From: CBDCFV01 sp965203835 | GTDB lineage: Bacteria > Chloroflexota > Dehalococcoidia > Lucifugimonadales > UBA3495 | NCBI GenBank assembly: GCA_965203835.1 | Contig: OZ241919.1 | Location: 1,736,001 to 1,800,000 of the forward strand | Direction of reading: 5' to 3' | Length of the DNA: 64,000 nucleotides | Part shown: positions 34,497-42,135 of the stretch, piece after piece | How positions within the stretch are numbered: the first letter of the stretch is position 1 | Layout: each line of letters begins with the position of its first letter | Translations under genes and position numbers: made by a program | Notes under the pieces: model-generated | Database searches by the model: none | Seen by the model: the letters and a program-made list of their open reading frames with translations, nothing else | What the model was told of the DNA's origin: nothing

Positions 34497-35444
34497 TTAC
34501 AGGACTTCCCGCAAGGCTTCCTCGATGATGTCCGCCGAAGTGAATTGCTCGAACTTGGCGCGGACCTTGCCCTCTTTGTCAATTACGAAAGTCCACGGCT
34601 CGGTCGGCAGGTTCCACTCATCCACCGCCGGGACCGTCTCCGCCGCAGCCCTGTCGCCCCCGATCAGGTGCGGGTCTTTGAACACCTCGACGTGAATGAA
34701 GTTGGCTTCGCCGGAGAACTTGTCCTTGACTTGCGAGAGGACCTCCACTTGCGGCCCGCAGGTGGCGCTGACGCAAAACGCCGGGGTCGCAAAGACCACC
34801 ACTAACGGCTTCCCCTCGTCCAGGGCCTGGTGCACCGATAGCCGGTACAGGTCAGGGTCCGGGATGGTGGCGCTGGTTATCGTGCCCAGATCATCCACTT
34901 CTCCGGCGGTGGGAGTTATGCTGCGGGGAGCGGGATCGCCCAAGGCGGGCGTGTCCGTTTTGTCCTTGACCTCGACCGCTCCCTGGGCTTCAACCGCTTT
35001 GCCGTCGGCCGTCGTTGTGGTTACCTTCAACCGCCAGAATCCGGGTTCATCAAAATGGATGTCGGCGGCGAACACGCCCTGGGGGCCGGTAGGCCACTGT
35101 ATAAACCCGGCTTCCGCGCTGCCCCGCGGCTCCCCCGGCGCATCTCCCGGGGGCAGATAGATTGTCTGTACCTGGGCCTGATCGCTGCGGACGGGCATAC
35201 CCGCCACATCCACCAAGCCGAATACAACCCGGTTGCTGCCTTGGGCCAAGTCTCGCGTAACCACCACGACGCCGTATTCCGGCTGGGCCGGGGCGGCGGG
35301 GCTAGTGCAGGCCGACGCTATGAGCAAGAACAGTCCCAGTACCGCATAGATTCCCGCCCCCTTTCCCGTCTTTCCCGCGAAGGCGGGAAACCCGCCAGGG
35401 GCAGGCTTCGCGGGAATGACACATTTAAGCAGTGACGACGTCAT
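34497..35444 (-). CDS. Thioredoxin-fold lipoprotein
   Basis: 315 residues. The lipobox LFLLIASAC is preceded by about 30 residues that are palindrome-encoded (AKPAPGGFPAFAGKTGKG). An Ig-like domain (about residues 55-155: YGVVVVTRDLAQGSNRVVFG) comes next. Then a thioredoxin-like domain has VVVFATPAFCVSATCGPQ, where the two Cys are four residues apart (CxxxxC) rather than in a CxxC motif. The end WTFVIDKEGKVRAKFEQFTS is typical of TlpA/SCO-type folds. Extracytoplasmic redox or copper-delivery roles are possible, and the oxidase genes lie within 3 kb. It could be a SCO-like factor, but the SCO CxxxCP motif is absent. Confidence 0.72.
   Translation of the reverse strand: MTSSLLKCVIPAKPAPGGFPAFAGKTGKGAGIYAVLGLFLLIASACTSPAAPAQPEYGVVVVTRDLAQGSNRVVFGLVDVAGMPVRSDQAQVQTIYLPPGDAPGEPRGSAEAGFIQWPTGPQGVFAADIHFDEPGFWRLKVTTTTADGKAVEAQGAVEVKDKTDTPALGDPAPRSITPTAGEVDDLGTITSATIPDPDLYRLSVHQALDEGKPLVVVFATPAFCVSATCGPQVEVLSQVKDKFSGEANFIHVEVFKDPHLIGGDRAAAETVPAVDEWNLPTEPWTFVIDKEGKVRAKFEQFTSADIIEEALREVL
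35351..35420. repeat. Dispersed palindrome at the 5' end of the thioredoxin-like gene
   Basis: CCCTTTCCCGTCTTTCCCGC, then GAAGGCGGGAAACCCGCC, plus a half copy (TTCGCGGGAATGAC). It encodes nearly all residues between the start codon and the signal-peptide core. Confidence 0.8.
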
Positions 35445-35455
35445 TTAAGCTCCAG

Positions 35456-37057
35456 CTAAGCCTCAACGCCGTCATCGCCGCTATCTGGGTGTTCATGTTC
35501 GTTGAAGCTGGCTTGTGGGAGGGCAGCATCTTGCGGCACACAGAGTTGTATGAGGGGGTTGATTCGGGGCAAGTCCTCCAGAGTGGACACGGTTTCCACT
35601 ATGGCTTGCAGTTGCTCCCGGGGCCATGCCATGTCCGGGAACCACTCGCTTATGCGGTTGGTCTCGGTGTCCAGTCCCCATTCCATCTCGTTGCCTTGAC
35701 ACTCGCCCTGATACGCGGTTCCGTCCACCATTTGTATGGAAATGCGAGGGGCGAAAGCCTTCCGGTCTCTGTGGCCGATGACTTCCACTTTTTTGAGCAG
35801 GTCCATTACTTCCCTGTCCCGGCCTGCCCCCGGCGGGTTTCCCGCCTTCGCGGGAAAGACGGGAAGGGGGTCCGTGGACCGGTCGCCCAAGCGGTCCTGG
35901 GGCTCGATGCGCCGGGTCAGGGGCGGATAGGATCCGTGGACGAAGGTATAAGCGGCGAAGTAGTGGGTGGTGCCAACTCCCGGCGAGCTGCGCTGCGGGC
36001 TGGGAAAGGCCGGGGAGGGATAGGTGGTCTCCAGCCAGTTCATGTCAACGGTGATGCGTTGCACGTCCCTGGACGCCAGTTGGTGCCGGGCGCGGATCTG
36101 GGTCATCAGGTCGATTACCGGGCAGTTGTAGCCCGCCGTCGGGTACATCTTCGGGGTTACGTGCATCAACTCCCACCGGGAGCCCAACCCGGCAACCACG
36201 CTGGAAAGCTCGACACGGTTTGGCCCCCCTTCCCGTCTTTCCCGCCCTGCCATGCGTCCAGCCAGGGGCGGGAAACCCGCCGGGGACAGGTCTTGGAACA
36301 CGTAAGACAGTTCTCCCCGGTTGTTGCCGGTGAACGCGTTGTAAAATCCTGCATCCCCTTCAAGGGAAGCTTCGGAGCCGCGGACGTCCTCCTGTGCCAG
36401 CAGGGCCGCCATTATCCCGTTGCGGGTGGCGTTGGGCTCGTGGTACAGCATCTCCTGGCCGCCGCCGCTGGGCCCTTGCGTCGTGCCCCCGGTGAAGGTA
36501 CAAGCTAAGGCTATGGCAGTGACCATCCGGTCTTCGGTAAGGCGCAGCAGTTTTCCGGTAGCCACCGCGGCGCCCAGTGTCCCGTACACCGGGCTGGACC
36601 GGAACCCCCGGGCTTGGGTGGACGGGATGAAATCCCCGGCGATTCGCGCCTCCACCTCGTAGGCTGCGGCCATTGCGGTAAGGAACTCTTTCCCGGTGTT
36701 TCCTCCAAGCTCGGCAGTGGCCAGCGCGGAAGGTATGACGCACGGGCCGGGATGTATCAACATCCGGTACGAGTCGGACTGGTTGGTTACGTGCATCAGC
36801 TTGCTGTTGGCGAAGGCCGCCCCGCAGCGGCTCGCCCGGCTCCCGTCGGCTAGGATAGTCGCCCCTGCCGGGTTGCTCTCCTCGGCCTTGGCCAAGTTGA
36901 TGGCGGCCTTTCCGTGGTGGGTTTCCGCCCCCACCAAGGAGACCACCGCGGCATGAAGCAGGGAGGCCTTTACCTTGTCGACGACCTCCGGAGGTATGTC
37001 ATCGTAAGCAAGGTTGCAGATGAATTTGGAGAATGTGCGGCTGAGAGAATCGGGCAT
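35456..37057 (-). CDS. MmgE/PrpD family protein carrying two palindrome insertions
   Basis: 533 residues, longer than the usual 440-480. The N-terminal helical domain has the family landmarks (GAAFANSKLMHVTNQSD, with HPGPCVIPSALATAE; VEARIAGDF; YGTLGAAVATGKLL). The family includes 2-methylcitrate dehydratase and cis-aconitate decarboxylase, but the substrate cannot be assigned. Two in-frame insertions match dispersed palindromes: PPLAGRMAGRERREGG at about residue 260 (36223-36290) and VFPAKAGNPPGAGRD at about residue 400 (35820-35870). Neither breaks the frame. Neighbouring minus-strand genes encode a hydrolase and a CMD protein. Confidence 0.83.
   Translation of the reverse strand: MPDSLSRTFSKFICNLAYDDIPPEVVDKVKASLLHAAVVSLVGAETHHGKAAINLAKAEESNPAGATILADGSRASRCGAAFANSKLMHVTNQSDSYRMLIHPGPCVIPSALATAELGGNTGKEFLTAMAAAYEVEARIAGDFIPSTQARGFRSSPVYGTLGAAVATGKLLRLTEDRMVTAIALACTFTGGTTQGPSGGGQEMLYHEPNATRNGIMAALLAQEDVRGSEASLEGDAGFYNAFTGNNRGELSYVFQDLSPAGFPPLAGRMAGRERREGGPNRVELSSVVAGLGSRWELMHVTPKMYPTAGYNCPVIDLMTQIRARHQLASRDVQRITVDMNWLETTYPSPAFPSPQRSSPGVGTTHYFAAYTFVHGSYPPLTRRIEPQDRLGDRSTDPLPVFPAKAGNPPGAGRDREVMDLLKKVEVIGHRDRKAFAPRISIQMVDGTAYQGECQGNEMEWGLDTETNRISEWFPDMAWPREQLQAIVETVSTLEDLPRINPLIQLCVPQDAALPQASFNEHEHPDSGDDGVEA
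35820..35870. repeat. Dispersed palindrome inside mmgE/prpD, copy 2
   Basis: GGCCTGCCCCCGGCGGGTTT, then CCCGCCTTCGCGGGAAAGAC. In frame on the minus strand. Confidence 0.85.
36223..36290. repeat. Dispersed palindrome inside mmgE/prpD, copy 1
   Basis: CCCCCCTTCCCGTCTTTCCC ... GGGGCGGGAAACCCGCCGGG. It is diverged in the middle and in frame on the minus strand. Confidence 0.8.
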
Positions 37058-37090
37058 TGTTGTCCACTCCGCTCGCCCCCGACTGGTTAC

Positions 37091-37129
37091 CGCCTTCGCG
37101 GGAAAGACGGGAAGGGGGGCGGGAATCCA
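37091..37129. repeat. Dispersed palindrome between mmgE and the hydrolase gene
   Basis: CGCCTTCGCGGGAAAGACGG followed by a GGCGGGAATCCAG half-site, lying in the 75-bp intergenic gap. Confidence 0.8.
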
Positions 37130-37132
37130 GAG

Positions 37133-37933
37133 TCAGGAGTCCTTCAGGCCACTGGCGAAGTCGAGCCAGACACGCGCGCAGGGAACGGGGAGTATGTGCT
37201 GGACGAACCCGGTGACTCCCGGGAACACCACCCGACGGGCGTTGGGGAACAGGTCCGACGCTCCTCGAAAGTCACCCAGGACCTCCTCCCGCAGGCTTGC
37301 CGCAGCCAGGATGAGGACGGGGGTCTGGACGTCTTTCAGCAACGGTCCCAGGTCACCGCCGGCGTTGCGCTGAAAGCCGCCCACCACGCTGGCGGGGGTG
37401 GCGGCCATCTGCGCCGCGTACCATCGAATATAGGCAGGATCGACTATATCCGGGTCCAAACGCCGGGTGATGGTGCTTTCAACCCACGCAGCCACCCCTT
37501 CACGGTCGATGAGGTCGGCGCTCTCGGCATGGTGAGGGTCGTTGAAGCTCGTCGGTGATGTACACGCGGTAAGCGACAACAACCGTTCTTGGTGGAGCGT
37601 GGCGAACCGCATGGAAATGGACCCGCCGACCGTCTCGCCAATCAGGTGAAATTTGTCCAGTTCCAGCCGGTCGGCGACTTGGAGGAGGTCTTTGGCAAAG
37701 TTGTCGATAGTCCACGGATAGACCGGCTCCGGCACCGTGGACTGTCCCATGCCGCGCATATCGAACCGGACCACCCGGTAATGCCTTGCCAGAACGGGCA
37801 CCCAGCCAAACCACATTTTATGGTTCTTGGCCATACCGTGATGCAAGAGCACCGTCTCCGGCTCGGTCCAGGGATCGGTAAAGTCGTCTATTTTGTAGAA
37901 AAGCTCGGCCCCGTCATCCAGTTGAACTTTCAT
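37133..37933 (-). CDS. Alpha/beta hydrolase-fold protein with altered active site
   Basis: 266 residues from the ATG at 37933, which has GGAGG five bases upstream. The fold is clear: ETVLLHHGMAKNHKMWFGW at the oxyanion strand, RVVRFDMRGMGQS, and KFHLIGETVGGSISMRFA at the nucleophile elbow. The elbow is GETVG: Thr replaces the usual Ser. The strand where the acid residue normally sits reads VLILAAASLREE, with no Asp in the usual place. A His is present in FVQHILPV. The closest type is the 3-oxoadipate enol-lactonase group. Activity is doubtful unless Thr serves as nucleophile. Confidence 0.78.
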   Translation of the reverse strand: MKVQLDDGAELFYKIDDFTDPWTEPETVLLHHGMAKNHKMWFGWVPVLARHYRVVRFDMRGMGQSTVPEPVYPWTIDNFAKDLLQVADRLELDKFHLIGETVGGSISMRFATLHQERLLSLTACTSPTSFNDPHHAESADLIDREGVAAWVESTITRRLDPDIVDPAYIRWYAAQMAATPASVVGGFQRNAGGDLGPLLKDVQTPVLILAAASLREEVLGDFRGASDLFPNARRVVFPGVTGFVQHILPVPCARVWLDFASGLKDS

Positions 37934-37980
37934 GGCGGCCTCCCTGAGTAGCTGATAACCGACCACAGCCATTGATGAGT

Positions 37981-38775
37981 CTATATCGAGACTCCCTGCT
38001 CCACGAAGACCGATCTGGCTATCCGCATGGCAGTGCGGCTGGTGACAAACCCACCGTAGAGCATCACCTGGATGAAGATTTCCATGATTTCAGCGGGGGT
38101 CATGCCAATCTGGAGGGCCCCCTGGATGCGGGACCTAATTTGCCGGTCGTGCTGGCCCATGACAGTCATAGCCGAGATGGCACAGATAGCGCGGTCCTTG
38201 TAGTCCAAGTGGGGGCGCGTGTTGATGGCGCCCCAATGGTACTCAACAATCAGGTCGTCCAGCTCTTCCTCCGGCGAGTTCGGATCGAATGGCAGAGCCG
38301 GGGAACCCAGGATCTCCTCCCGCTTCTTGCTCCCGATCTCGTGCAATTCTTCGACCGACATTTCCGTGTCGAAGACCAGGGTCGGAGTAAATTGGATGCC
38401 CCGCTCCTCGAAGATTTCCTTTGCGGTGTTTATCGCGGACTCCACTGCCGGGACTCCCACGTAGAAGGTCAACAGGATAAGCACTTCCACAACCTGGTCG
38501 GGCTTCAACCCCAAGTTCAACCCCCGCTCAATGGTCCGACGCAACAAAGGCAGTTGCCCCAGGGCCATCAGGGCGGAGATGGTGCACATTACCCGCCTTT
38601 CCGTGGACAGCCCATCGCGGCTCCAGATGGAGCCGAACAAACACTCGTCTATGATCCGCTTCAAGTCGGGGGCAAGCTGGTCGATGCCGGGCACCGCGAA
38701 ATGGCTGACGTCACCGGCGGCCATGGAGACCCGCATGGCCTGTCCTTTCTCGAATCTCCCGTCCAAAGAAGTCAA
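37981..38775 (-). CDS. Double carboxymuconolactone decarboxylase (CMD) domain protein
   Basis: 264 residues. The TTG at 38775 is chosen because AGGAGG lies seven bases upstream. Two CMD-like all-helical domains are visible: RRVMCTISALMALGQLPLLR with PDQVVEVLILLTFYVG, and RAICAISAMTVMGQHDRQIR with PAEIMEIFIQVMLYGG. The AhpD-type CxxC pair is absent, so peroxidase activity of that kind is unlikely. The gene is divergent from the HEPN-like gene and upstream of the hydrolase. Together they resemble parts of an aromatic or lactone degradation set, without proof of substrate. Confidence 0.82.
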   Translation of the reverse strand: MTSLDGRFEKGQAMRVSMAAGDVSHFAVPGIDQLAPDLKRIIDECLFGSIWSRDGLSTERRVMCTISALMALGQLPLLRRTIERGLNLGLKPDQVVEVLILLTFYVGVPAVESAINTAKEIFEERGIQFTPTLVFDTEMSVEELHEIGSKKREEILGSPALPFDPNSPEEELDDLIVEYHWGAINTRPHLDYKDRAICAISAMTVMGQHDRQIRSRIQGALQIGMTPAEIMEIFIQVMLYGGFVTSRTAMRIARSVFVEQGVSI

Positions 38776-39296
38776 AGCTGTGCCTCCTTGCCTCAGGCGT
38801 GTATAGATATACTAACGGTCATTGCGGCCCGCGTGTTCGGCGCGGCGCCGCTGCGCGCCCATCGTCAGACCCGATACTATAGCTGACCTTCAGATTATAG
38901 CTTATGTTCGGTAACGGGACAGCAGGTACCATTATGAAGCATGGGGCATAACAGTCTACAGATAGTCCATTTGCTGGAAATTTTAGAATCGCGGACATTT
39001 GCGGACAATTACGGACATTTCAGGAAATCCGGGGAGGGCGCCGGAGTTGGAGGGGAGGTCCGATGCCCTGGTTTGGGCATGAATTGCTCGTTTTTGGAGG
39101 TCTTTTCGGTCATCAATCATCATGTTGCCTCAGTAGTCTTTAGTGGACTTGTGCAAGTCCGATTGGACGTTGAGATGGACAACTACGATGGTAGAGATGT
39201 GTTTTACGAGGTGGCAAGGGCGGAATGTCAGTGGGATAAATTCCCAAGCCCGGGAGTCTGTTAAAGTATTTGCAGCAACGGGTTTAGAGAAATCGT
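38776..39296. other. 521-bp intergenic region with a short iterated motif
   Basis: No convincing gene is seen. Between 38991 and 39020 three 10-bp units follow each other (GCGGACATTT, GCGGACAATT, ACGGACATTT). It lies between divergent genes, so it should hold both promoters. A 107-codon plus-strand frame starting at 38941 lacks a ribosome site and family character. Confidence 0.5.
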
Positions 39297-39659
39297 ATGC
39301 TGGTGGAAGAACATGCCCTGACTGCAAAGACCTTTCTCGATGAAGCTGACACTCTGTTCGCTGAGGGCGATGTTCTCCAGGCATCGGAAAAGGTATGGGG
39401 AGCAGCAGCCCATGCGGTGATGGCGGTGGCGCAGCAGCGCGGATGGCCCTACGAAAATCACCGAAGCCTGAAGAATGCCGCCCGCCGGCTTTCCACAGAA
39501 ACCGGAGACTCGTCCATCGGGGACAGGTTCGCCGTCGCGGAAAAATTCCACATCAACTTTTATCACCACGGAATGGAAGATTACCAGATGGACGACGACC
39601 GGCCCCGGGTCCGGGCTTTGGTCGAACAGTTGCTGGCCTTGTATGTTGGGAGCAATTAG
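39297..39659 (+). CDS. HEPN/PaREP1-like helical protein, copy 1
   Basis: 120 residues, all-helical in appearance. The pattern FLDEADTLFAEGDVLQASEK, then VWGAAAHAVMAVAQQRGW, and FHINFYHHGMED matches the PaREP1/HEPN-like small proteins. A longer relative lies at 51940-52554, sharing F-x-x-x-A-x-x-x-L, GD/GN-x-LQA-x-EK-x-WGA, RGW and H-x-NFY. HEPN proteins are often RNases or partners of nucleotidyltransferases, but the RxxxxH catalytic motif is not evident. No MNT partner is adjacent. Confidence 0.65.
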   Translation: MLVEEHALTAKTFLDEADTLFAEGDVLQASEKVWGAAAHAVMAVAQQRGWPYENHRSLKNAARRLSTETGDSSIGDRFAVAEKFHINFYHHGMEDYQMDDDRPRVRALVEQLLALYVGSN

Positions 39660-40021
39660 TTTTCCGGCGCCCAACCCAGTTCACAAATTCTCTAGACGAT
39701 TGCAAAACCCCCGAAGGGTCATGGTCTCCGCCAAAGGTACTACGAATAGTGGCGGAGTCGTTCTAGACTCCACCACTAAAACCCGCGTGGATGACAGCCC
39801 CAGTGACACTGCGGCGTTGCCAGAAGGCCTCTGGAATCTTTATTATTAGAACTGGTGTTCCATATACCAGTCAGGCTTAAGACAGAAAATTCGTGGGTAA
39901 ACCCCTTGACAAGGCGTTACAACGACCTTTAAGAAATCAGACATCTTTTTTGACTCAATCTACCGTAGGTGGTTTATCTGCGGGGCTGTTTCAACAGAAA
40001 TGCACACAAAGGAGGCTAGAT
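39660..40021. other. Intergenic region, 362 bp
   Basis: No gene, RNA or repeat is recognised. A frame opening at 39893 runs through it into the next gene, but its first 43 codons have no coding character and are replaced by the SD-supported TTG at 40022. Confidence 0.5.
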
Positions 40022-40333
40022 TTGACGCAGAGTTCCGAAGCCCTCAACTTCATTAGTGAGCCTCAGGAATACTTGCTGAGAATGGACGAAGCATTGAACA
40101 TGCCGCTGGGGCTAGAATGCGTCATTACGGTGAGAGTGGGGGGAGAGAAGTTCGAGGCCTGCGTCCCGGCCATGGCCATAGTAGGTAAAAATCCCCCTGC
40201 TGTGTACGGCCAGTACGTAGGCACAAAGGGGAATAACCGGGTGATTGTGTTCCCGCCTTCTTCCTTGGGGACGTCGATCTGGTACGTTCCAGAGGATGCT
40301 CTGGAGGCAATGCTCGTAGCGGAGCAGACCTGA
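40022..40333 (+). CDS. Hypothetical protein co-transcribed with dcd
   Basis: 103 residues from a TTG that has GGAGG six bases upstream. Features: FISEPQEYLLRMDEALNMPL, ECVITVRVGGEKFEACVPAM, then NRVIVFPPSSLGTSIWYVPE. The pattern suggests an alpha/beta protein with a central sheet. I do not recognise the family. Its stop is one base before the dcd start, so the two products are made together and may act together in nucleotide metabolism or defence. Confidence 0.65.
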   Translation: MTQSSEALNFISEPQEYLLRMDEALNMPLGLECVITVRVGGEKFEACVPAMAIVGKNPPAVYGQYVGTKGNNRVIVFPPSSLGTSIWYVPEDALEAMLVAEQT

Positions 40334-40334
40334 C

Positions 40335-40880
40335 ATGGTATTGTCCGATGGAGAAATAGCCGAGGCCATTGAGAAGGAAGGATTGGTTATCTCTCCACCC
40401 GAAGGGTACGACGTCCTGGTCAAGTCGGCTTCGGTGGATATGCGTCTTGACCCTACTATCCAAGTAATCCGACCAGAAAAGATCAATACGGCCGAGGCGA
40501 TCAACCCTACCACAATGCGGGACGTTCAGAGCAAGATCGCCAGTTGCGCGGAAGAGCGTCGGCTGTTCCCCGACCAGCCTTTTGTCCTGGAACCGGGCGT
40601 CTTTGTAATAGGGTCAACCGCTGAAGAAGTGGCACTTCCAACATCACTGGCAGGCAGAATCGAAGGGAAGAGTTCACTGGCCAGATTCGGCATTCAAGTC
40701 CACCTTACCGCTCCAAAGATTGACCCCGGCTGGCCGTTGAACAAAATCACCTTGGAAATCATCAACCTAGCGCACTTTCGCGTCGCCCTGTACCCGATGA
40801 TGGAAATAGCCGCCCTGATTGTGGAGCGCCTCGGGCGTCCGTCGACACAGGCATATAGGGGCCGTTTCTCATCCAAGTAG
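40335..40880 (+). CDS. dcd: dCTP deaminase/dUTPase-fold protein
   Basis: 181 residues, close to the usual length. The trimeric dUTPase fold is shown by SASVDMRLDPTI, FVLEPGVFVIGSTAEEVALP, LAGRIEGKSSLARFGIQVHL, and IDPGWPLNKITLEIINLA with the Glu used in deamination. The C-terminal motif is altered: where typical Dcd has I-x-QL-x-F, this has MEIAALIVERL. It also carries an insertion in the segment ending SKIASCAEERRLFPDQ. It would convert dCTP to dUTP on the way to dTMP. Related dCTP deaminases also serve in anti-phage defence. Confidence 0.82.
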   Translation: MVLSDGEIAEAIEKEGLVISPPEGYDVLVKSASVDMRLDPTIQVIRPEKINTAEAINPTTMRDVQSKIASCAEERRLFPDQPFVLEPGVFVIGSTAEEVALPTSLAGRIEGKSSLARFGIQVHLTAPKIDPGWPLNKITLEIINLAHFRVALYPMMEIAALIVERLGRPSTQAYRGRFSSK

Positions 40881-41033
40881 TTTGTCCGAACTTGGACGTG
40901 AGAGAAAATCACAGTCAGGCCCTGATCAAGCCAAATCATGATCCCACTACTCCGTTGTTATTGATTCTGGATGAGCACTGACGCCTTTCGTTAACAGGTT
41001 TCCGACTCCTCGGGTTCGCAATTCTCTCAATTC

Positions 41034-41062
41034 TTGACACTAAATGTGCCTGACGGTAGACT
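41034..41062 (+). promoter_or_regulatory. Sigma70-type promoter of the MaoC-SDR operon
   Basis: TTGACA at 41034-41039, a 17-bp spacer and TAGACT at 41057-41062. It lies 32 bp before the GTG start at 41094. The apparent TTG start codon at 41034 is in fact this -35 box. Confidence 0.65.
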
Positions 41063-41093
41063 TTTGCCTGCTAACCCCTATGCGAGGTGGTCT

Positions 41094-41552
41094 GTGTCCC
41101 AGCCCGGTCAATTGTTAACCGATGAAATGCGGCGGCAGGCAATCGGGTGCGAAAGCCCCGTTGTCGTCACCGAGGTCGAGAAAGGGGCAATCATCAAGTT
41201 CGCCCAAGCCATCGGAGACGACAATCCCCTCTTTACCGACGAAGCAGCCGCCCGGAAAGGCCCCCACGGCGGACTGGTTGCGCCTCCCACGTTCCTCAGG
41301 TCCATCCCCGTTGGCCGCCCTGACCTGCCATTCGAGCTTCCTGTGACCAATGTGCTGGACGGCGGAAGCGATTGGCAGTATTTCGAACCCGTAAGGCCAG
41401 GAGACCGCATCACCGCCGTAGCCACCATCACGGACATGACGGAACGCGCGGGACGCTTGGGGGCGATGGTCATCAGCACCGTGGTCTACTCCTACCGCAA
41501 CCAGTTCAACGAGATGGTAGCTACCCAGACCTCGACCACCATCCGCTACTAA
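41094..41552 (+). CDS. FAS1-like/MaoC N-terminal-type dehydratase
   Basis: 152 residues from the GTG at 41094, which has GAGG six bases upstream and follows a good promoter. The hot-dog fold of the MaoC N-terminal type shows in KGAIIKFAQAIGDDNPLFTD, with VAPPTFLRS and YFEPVRPGDRITAVATITDM. In two-subunit hydratases this half lacks the catalytic Asp/His and pairs with a MaoC subunit, here the next gene. The pair should hydrate an enoyl-CoA, feeding the SDR downstream. Confidence 0.83.
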   Translation: MSQPGQLLTDEMRRQAIGCESPVVVTEVEKGAIIKFAQAIGDDNPLFTDEAAARKGPHGGLVAPPTFLRSIPVGRPDLPFELPVTNVLDGGSDWQYFEPVRPGDRITAVATITDMTERAGRLGAMVISTVVYSYRNQFNEMVATQTSTTIRY

Positions 41553-41593
41553 GGCCCACTCCGGCCTCGGGCTGGAGCGACGAGGACAAACCT

Positions 41594-42022
41594 ATGGCAG
41601 AACAGATTTACTGGGACGACGTGGCCGAGGGCATGGAACTTCCGGTCATGGTGAAACATCCCACCACGCAACAGTTGGTGATGTACGCCGGCGCGTCGGG
41701 AGACTACTACCAGATCCACTACGACAAGGACTTTGCCCAAGGCAACAGGCTGGACGGCGTGATACTGCACGGGGCATTGAAAAACGCCTTTCTGGGCCAG
41801 TACATGACCGACTGGATGGGCCCGTTGGGAACCCTGAAAAGGCTGACCTGCCAGTACCGCGGCATGGACTTTCCAGGGCAACCCATTACCGCCAAGGGAA
41901 CGGTAACCAAGCGTTACCACGACATGGGGCAGGACCTGGTGGAGTGCGAGATATGGCTGGAGAACCCGGACGGCCAGAAGACCACCCCGGGGACGGCCAC
42001 CGTGCAATTGCCCAGAAGATAG
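41594..42022 (+). CDS. MaoC-like enoyl-CoA hydratase subunit
   Basis: 142 residues from the ATG at 41594; the open frame extends upstream to 41372 without coding value. The hydratase-2 motif is present: YAGASGDYYQIHYDKDFAQG, with the Asp and His of the catalytic dyad, and GVILHGALKNAFLGQYMTDW. Together with the preceding subunit it makes a typical heteromeric (R)-specific hydratase. The next gene encodes an SDR able to oxidise the resulting 3-hydroxyacyl-CoA. Confidence 0.87.
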   Translation: MAEQIYWDDVAEGMELPVMVKHPTTQQLVMYAGASGDYYQIHYDKDFAQGNRLDGVILHGALKNAFLGQYMTDWMGPLGTLKRLTCQYRGMDFPGQPITAKGTVTKRYHDMGQDLVECEIWLENPDGQKTTPGTATVQLPRR

Positions 42023-42135
42023 TTCGCTGACCATATTCACCGCAGAGATAACATGTCGCCTTGGGCGCCGTCCGCGTCCAAGCCGTTTTTTGTTGGGTTG
42101 CAAAATCTCCAGCGGAACAAGTTAAGGAGCGTGTT

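Noticed and set aside
34497..35444. The thioredoxin-like lipoprotein as a second selenoprotein or a true SCO protein
   Set aside because: Both Cys are encoded by normal codons, and the CxxxCP motif and distal His of SCO are not found.
37133..38886. A complete 3-oxoadipate pathway from the hydrolase plus CMD genes
   Set aside because: The hydrolase active site is altered, the CMD protein lacks pathway-specific features, and no other pathway genes are adjacent.
38941..39264. 107-codon plus-strand frame in the spacer after the CMD gene
   Set aside because: No ribosome site, no recognisable motif, and it overlaps the iterated 10-bp motif.
41034..41093. TTG at 41034 as start of the FAS1-like dehydratase
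   Set aside because: The TTG is part of a TTGACA -35 box with a -10 box 17 bp later; the GTG at 41094 has its own ribosome site.
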